Positions 5,843 through 9,396 of a stretch of 9,396 bases of DNA are shown here, in pieces. The stretch is from Methylomarinum sp. (lineage in GTDB: Bacteria > Pseudomonadota > Gammaproteobacteria > Methylococcales > Methylomonadaceae): NCBI GenBank assembly GCA_013139755.1, contig WTAG01000543.1, positions 1 to 9,396 on the forward strand, written 5' to 3'. The position numbers and the translations under genes were made by a program. Below the pieces are notes generated by a model. It had not been told where the DNA came from. It saw only the letters and a list, made by a program, of their open reading frames with translations, and ran no database searches. The stretch's first letter is position 1, and each line of letters opens with the position of its first letter.

Positions 5843-6397
5843 ATGGCTTATCAGACAATTAGTAACATTTTTAGTAAAAACGAATCAGATTTAACCGCTT
5901 CAGAAGCACATGGTTTAGCAACAGGTATGTTGTGTATAGAGAATAAAACCGAGGTCACCAGCTGGCTGGCTGAATTATTCCCAGAAGATGTTACAGTAAT
6001 TGAAGAGGATAAAACGATACTGGTATCACTGTTTGAGCAGACACGAAACTTATTGAATGAAGAAGACAATAGTTTTAGCTATGACTTGTTTTTACCCGGG
6101 GATGATGAGGACATAAGCATACAGCTTGACGCTATTCGGCATTGGTGTGAAGGCTTTTTATTTGGTGTGGGGTACTCGAATTCCTCATCAAACTGGCCGG
6201 GTGAAACGGGCGAGGTGATGAAAGATATCGTTGAGTTTACCAAGATGGATAGTGAGGTAGAAGACGATATGGATGAGGATGAGAAAGAAGCTTATGACTC
6301 AGGGGTCATTGAAATTCAGGAATATTTAAGAGTAGCTGTTTTGACGATCAGAGATCAATTTCTTGAAGCAAGTAACGGACAGCAAAGTAATAACTGA
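5843..6397 (+). CDS. ygfB: YgfB family protein (UPF0149)
   Basis: A 184-residue soluble all-helical protein of the UPF0149/YgfB family. Recognisable blocks are SEAHGLATGMLC (20-31), matching the 'HGL..GMLC' signature, DAIRHWCEGFLFGVG (96-110), and a C-terminal helix EIQEYLRVAVLTI (157-169). The protein is very acidic, with a run of Asp/Glu at about 136-149. Its biochemical role is not established. In Pseudomonas aeruginosa a YgfB protein has been linked to expression of a cell-wall amidase and beta-lactam resistance, which cannot be assumed here. It is the first gene of the operon with pepP, ubiH and ubiI, its usual neighbours. AGGA (5826-5829) lies 13 bases before the ATG, farther than usual. 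pepP starts one base after its stop. Confidence 0.93.
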   Translation: MAYQTISNIFSKNESDLTASEAHGLATGMLCIENKTEVTSWLAELFPEDVTVIEEDKTILVSLFEQTRNLLNEEDNSFSYDLFLPGDDEDISIQLDAIRHWCEGFLFGVGYSNSSSNWPGETGEVMKDIVEFTKMDSEVEDDMDEDEKEAYDSGVIEIQEYLRVAVLTIRDQFLEASNGQQSNN

Positions 6398-6398
6398 A

Positions 6399-7718
6399 AT
6401 GAAGCAAAGCGAATTTAAAAAACGCCGTAAAGCGTTAATGCAGCAAATTGGTAAAGGTAATATAGCTTTAATCGCCAGTGCCTCAAACCTGACACGAAAT
6501 AGAGATGTTGAATTTCCATTTAGGCAAGACAGTGATTTTTACTATTTAACAGGGTTTAATGAAGCAGACTCTTTAGCTGTCTTTATCCCCGGCAGAGAGC
6601 AAGGTGAATACATTTTGTTTTGCCGCGAATTTGATGAGAAAAAAGCCTTATGGGAAGGTGCACATGCAGGGCTAGAAGGTGCAACAGCCCATTATGACGC
6701 CGACGACTCTTTTCCTATCGATGATATGGATGAGATTTTACCGGGCATGCTAGAAAATAAAAGTAAGGTATTTTACCCTATGGGGCGCGATAGTGAGCTT
6801 GACCATCAGATCCTGGAATGGATAACTCATATCAAAAAACAATCTAGGAGTGGTGTTAATGCCCCGGGAGAGCTGGTTTCATTAGAGCACTTTTTACATG
6901 AAATGCGCTTATTTAAAAGTGCTGAAGAACTTAAGCTAATGCGTAGGGCGGCTGAGGTTTCTTGCAATGCTCACAAACGAGTGATGCAAAAATGTCAGGC
7001 AGGTATGTATGAATATCAGGTGGAAGCCGAACTTGTACATGCTTTTATGCAGGAGGGGCTACGGTATGTCGCTTATCCCTCAATTGTAGCCGGAGGTAAA
7101 AATGCCTGTGTACTGCATTATGTAGAAAATAAAGATAAATTAAAAAAAGGTGACTTGTTACTGATTGATGCAGGGGTAGAGTGCAATCACTATGCGGCTG
7201 ATATTACCAGAACATTTCCTGTTTCAGGTAAGTTTAGCCTGGCTCAAAAACAACTCTATCAATTGGTTCTAGATGCACAATATGCAGCAATTGAACAGAT
7301 TCAACCCGGAGTGCCGTGGAATCATGCTCATGATATTTCGGTTAAAGTTTTAACTCAAGGCTTGGTTGAATTAGGCTTGTTAAAAGGCCGGGTATCAAAA
7401 TTAATCAAGGATGAAACTTATAAGCAGTTCTATATGCATAGAATTGGTCATTGGCTGGGTATGGATGTGCATGATGTCGGTGACTACAAATTAGATAATG
7501 AATGGCGATTACTTGAACCAGGTATGGTTTTAACTATAGAACCAGGTTTATATATCCCAGAAAACTGCCAAACAGTGGATGCTAAATGGCGAGGAATAGG
7601 CATCCGAATTGAAGATGATGTACTGGTTACTAAGCAAGGCCATGAAGTGTTAACTCAGGCTGTACCAAAAGAAATTAATGAAATTGAACGATTAATGCAG
7701 GGCACCCATGCAGCATGA
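6399..7718 (+). CDS. pepP: Xaa-Pro aminopeptidase (aminopeptidase P)
   Basis: A cytoplasmic dimanganese peptidase that removes an N-terminal residue preceding proline. The ATG at 6399 gives 439 residues, beginning MKQSEFKKRRKALMQQ like the E. coli enzyme (441); a TTG 36 bases earlier would run into ygfB and is rejected. The N-terminal creatinase-like domain (about 1-165) contains FRQDSDFYYLTGFNE. The C-terminal pita-bread domain (about 170-435) has all five metal ligands: Asp257 (LLIDAG), Asp268 (ADITRTFP), His351 (HWLGMDVHDVG), Glu381 (EPGLYI) and Glu405 (GIRIEDD). The accessory active-site histidines His240, His347 and His358 are also present. There is no strong Shine-Dalgarno site; with a 1-base gap from ygfB, translation is probably coupled. 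The 3' end overlaps ubiH by 11 bases. The link between this peptidase and ubiquinone genes is conserved, but no mechanism is known to me. Confidence 0.97.
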   Translation: MKQSEFKKRRKALMQQIGKGNIALIASASNLTRNRDVEFPFRQDSDFYYLTGFNEADSLAVFIPGREQGEYILFCREFDEKKALWEGAHAGLEGATAHYDADDSFPIDDMDEILPGMLENKSKVFYPMGRDSELDHQILEWITHIKKQSRSGVNAPGELVSLEHFLHEMRLFKSAEELKLMRRAAEVSCNAHKRVMQKCQAGMYEYQVEAELVHAFMQEGLRYVAYPSIVAGGKNACVLHYVENKDKLKKGDLLLIDAGVECNHYAADITRTFPVSGKFSLAQKQLYQLVLDAQYAAIEQIQPGVPWNHAHDISVKVLTQGLVELGLLKGRVSKLIKDETYKQFYMHRIGHWLGMDVHDVGDYKLDNEWRLLEPGMVLTIEPGLYIPENCQTVDAKWRGIGIRIEDDVLVTKQGHEVLTQAVPKEINEIERLMQGTHAA

Positions 7719-8919
7719 TTACGATGTTTTAATAGTAGGTGGTGGCTTGGCAGGCAACTGTTTAGCTCTGGCACTAAAAGATTCTGGTTTACATATCGCA
7801 TTGATAGAAGCCAGTACCCGAGAGCAGTTACATGACTCACCAGCAGGTGATAGGGCTTTGGCTTTATCAGCAGGAACCATAAAGCTTTTGCAAGCCATCA
7901 ATGCCTGGAAAGGGATAGAGTCGAAAGCAACAGCTATTAAAGATATTCATATCTCTGATCAAGGGCATTTTGGCAAATCGCGTTTATCCGCTAAAAAACA
8001 GGGTGTTGATGCTTTAGGCTATGTGATTAGTGCCAGAGATATTGAAGATCATGTTGCTGAATTAGTTGAACAAACAGAGATAACACAGATTTGTCCAGCG
8101 CGGGTTGTGGGACTTATGTCGGGTTCTGAACCCGTTAATGTCAGCTTAAAACAAAATGAACAATCAATAAATTTAACAGCTAAGTTAGTTATTGGTGCGG
8201 ATGGAGGGCAATCCTCAGTGCGTCGTTTATTAGACATTTCTCAGCAACAGACTGATTACGGACAAACGGCATTAGTCACTACTGTTAAGTCTTCATTGCC
8301 TCATAATAATGTCGCTTTTGAGCGGTTTACCGCATCAGGCCCTTTGGCAATGTTGCCGATTAATAATGAAGAGTGTTCGGTGGTTTGGACTCGTACGCAT
8401 GAACAAGCCGATGACTTAATGTCTAGCAGTGAAGAAAACTTTATAGAACAATTACAAGACTGTTTTGGATATTCATTAGGTCAATTAACATTAACTGCAC
8501 CAAGACGAGCGTTTCCATTAAGCTTAATTCGTGCTGACCGTATGACTTCAGGACGGTCGGTCATTATTGGTAATGCGGTACATCAGTTACACCCAGTTGC
8601 AGGACAAGGCTTTAATTTAGGTATGCGTGATGTGGTGCAGCTGGCAGAAATGTTGATTGAGCAACATCTAAAAAATGCTGATGTGGGTGATGCTCAATTT
8701 TTAAAACATTATGCAGAAACCAGACAAAAAGATCACGACCAAACCATTGGCTTTACTAGTAATTTGGTAAAGATTTTCTCATCAGACTGGTTACCTATGG
8801 CAGCGGCAAGAAGTATTAGTTTAGCGGTGATGGATCATCTCCCGTTTGCAAAATCGGCATTAGCAAAACATGCAATGGGACTAGCGGGACGACTACCCAG
8901 AGTGGGAAACAGAAAATGA
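7708..8919 (+). CDS. ubiH: 2-octaprenyl-6-methoxyphenol hydroxylase UbiH
   Basis: An FAD-dependent monooxygenase (403 residues) of the UbiH/COQ6 family that hydroxylates C1 of the aromatic ring in aerobic ubiquinone synthesis, as part of the Ubi protein assembly. Visible motifs are the dinucleotide-binding VLIVGGGLAG (7-16), DRALALSAGT (48-57), the DG motif GADGGQSSVRR (163-173), and the second FAD motif GNAVHQLHPVAGQGFNLGMRD (288-308). UbiH is chosen over UbiF/UbiI because of DRALALS, where UbiI proteins have RVSA, and because it directly follows pepP as in other gammaproteobacteria. The start lies within the end of pepP, and the stop shares ATGA with the next flavin monooxygenase gene. No Cys-rich or membrane segment is seen; these proteins associate peripherally with the membrane. 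Confidence 0.95.
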   Translation: MQHDYDVLIVGGGLAGNCLALALKDSGLHIALIEASTREQLHDSPAGDRALALSAGTIKLLQAINAWKGIESKATAIKDIHISDQGHFGKSRLSAKKQGVDALGYVISARDIEDHVAELVEQTEITQICPARVVGLMSGSEPVNVSLKQNEQSINLTAKLVIGADGGQSSVRRLLDISQQQTDYGQTALVTTVKSSLPHNNVAFERFTASGPLAMLPINNEECSVVWTRTHEQADDLMSSSEENFIEQLQDCFGYSLGQLTLTAPRRAFPLSLIRADRMTSGRSVIIGNAVHQLHPVAGQGFNLGMRDVVQLAEMLIEQHLKNADVGDAQFLKHYAETRQKDHDQTIGFTSNLVKIFSSDWLPMAAARSISLAVMDHLPFAKSALAKHAMGLAGRLPRVGNRK

Positions 8920-9396
8920 GTGTGGTAGAGAAATTTGAAGTTATTATCGTGGGTGGCGGTATTGTTGGCGCGACCACTGCATGTGCACTTGCACACGGCG
9001 GGGTAAATGTCGCCTTACTGGATATGTTCAACCCCCAGCGGCAATGGACGGATGATTCGGTTGATATCAGGGTATCCGCATTAACCAAGGCTTCTCAGAA
9101 TATTTTAGAGACTGTCGGCGCATGGGAAGGCATGGTACAGCGCGGTGTTGGTCCATATAAAGACATGCGGGTCTGGGATGCTAAAGCAGATGGTGAGTTA
9201 CATTTTGACTGTGCTGATACTATATTTAATGAACTAGGACACATCGTAGAAAACAGGGTAACAGTGGCCGCTTTGTGGGATAAATTAGAAACATTACCTA
9301 CTGCAAGCTGTATCAGTGATGCTAAAGTCTCACAAATGCAAGCATTAGAACAAGGGCGTATGCTTACACTTGAGGATGGGCAGCAGTTTGAGGCTG
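8916..9396 (+). CDS. ubiI: UbiI-type ubiquinone C5-hydroxylase (N-terminal 160 codons)
   Basis: The frame opens at ATG 8916, overlapping the ubiH stop as ATGA, with GGGA 8 bases upstream, and stays open to the window edge. The 160 residues start with an FAD-binding fold FEVIIVGGGIVGATTACALA, followed by the paralogue mark VDIRVSALTKAS (about 50-61), then DMRVWDAKADGELHF and LGHIVENRV..ALWDKL. The last closely resembles E. coli UbiI (VisC), which has LGHIVENSVIHYALWNK. UbiI hydroxylates C5 of the ring, two steps before UbiH acts. UbiF or a merged-function homologue is possible, since the C-terminal half with the DG and second FAD motifs is missing from view. It is a paralogue of UbiH, probably an old tandem duplication. 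Confidence 0.88.
   Translation, partial: MSVVEKFEVIIVGGGIVGATTACALAHGGVNVALLDMFNPQRQWTDDSVDIRVSALTKASQNILETVGAWEGMVQRGVGPYKDMRVWDAKADGELHFDCADTIFNELGHIVENRVTVAALWDKLETLPTASCISDAKVSQMQALEQGRMLTLEDGQQFEA

Noticed and set aside
6363..6398. TTG start extending pepP by 12 residues
   Set aside because: The extension overlaps ygfB by 35 bases and is not found in the E. coli protein, while ATG 6399 matches the family N-terminus and lies one base after ygfB.
8816..9088. 90-codon minus-strand reading frame across the ubiH/ubiI junction
   Set aside because: It runs antisense to two recognised flavoprotein genes and has no recognisable domain.
1..9396. Hidden mobile element, defence system, CRISPR or gene cluster of unknown function
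   Set aside because: Nearly all of the window is accounted for by core genes with intact motifs. No transposase, integrase, spaced repeats or foreign-looking segment was seen.

Overview
This AT-rich window reads as ordinary chromosome of a gammaproteobacterium. The strongest evidence is the arrangement 6S RNA - zapA - zapB-like gene diverging from ygfB - pepP - ubiH - ubiI, a block conserved across much of that class. The two-part T2SS inner-membrane proteins (PilN/PilO-like plus a short GspC/N-like protein) resemble those of methanotrophic Methylococcales or similar lineages. That genus-level guess is an inference from gene style only.

Left part (1-3369, + strand): the 3' end of a type II secretion operon. 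It holds the last 34 codons of a probable GspL/PilN-like gene, a GspM subtype-b (PilO-like) protein, a small GspC/GspN-like inner-membrane protein with a PLF motif and a homology-region domain, and a lipidated GspD secretin. All four overlap by a few bases, so they are probably translated in a coupled way. Nineteen bases later, with no visible terminator, comes ilvA (3389-4912), biosynthetic threonine deaminase with two C-terminal ACT-like regulatory domains.

Middle (4913-5842): on the minus strand, a cell-division and regulatory unit. A zapB-like coiled-coil gene and zapA share an ATGA overlap. The 6S RNA gene (ssrS) follows directly, with its own good sigma70-type promoter set into the last codons of zapA. 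The 6S gene fills the space between zapA and the convergent ilvA. The 179-base gap 5664-5842 separates this unit from the next one and carries possible back-to-back promoters.

Right part (5843-9396, + strand): ygfB (UPF0149), pepP (aminopeptidase P), ubiH and the first 160 codons of ubiI, tightly packed as one operon. UbiH and UbiI are flavin monooxygenases that carry out ring hydroxylations in aerobic ubiquinone synthesis.

I found no mobile element, CRISPR array, tRNA, broken gene or unknown large protein. I see no convincing new system. The points worth a second look are the lipidated (possibly self-piloting) secretin, the basic segments in its partner proteins, the 6S promoter inside zapA, a competing hairpin at the 6S 3' end, and the attachment of ilvA to the secretion operon.
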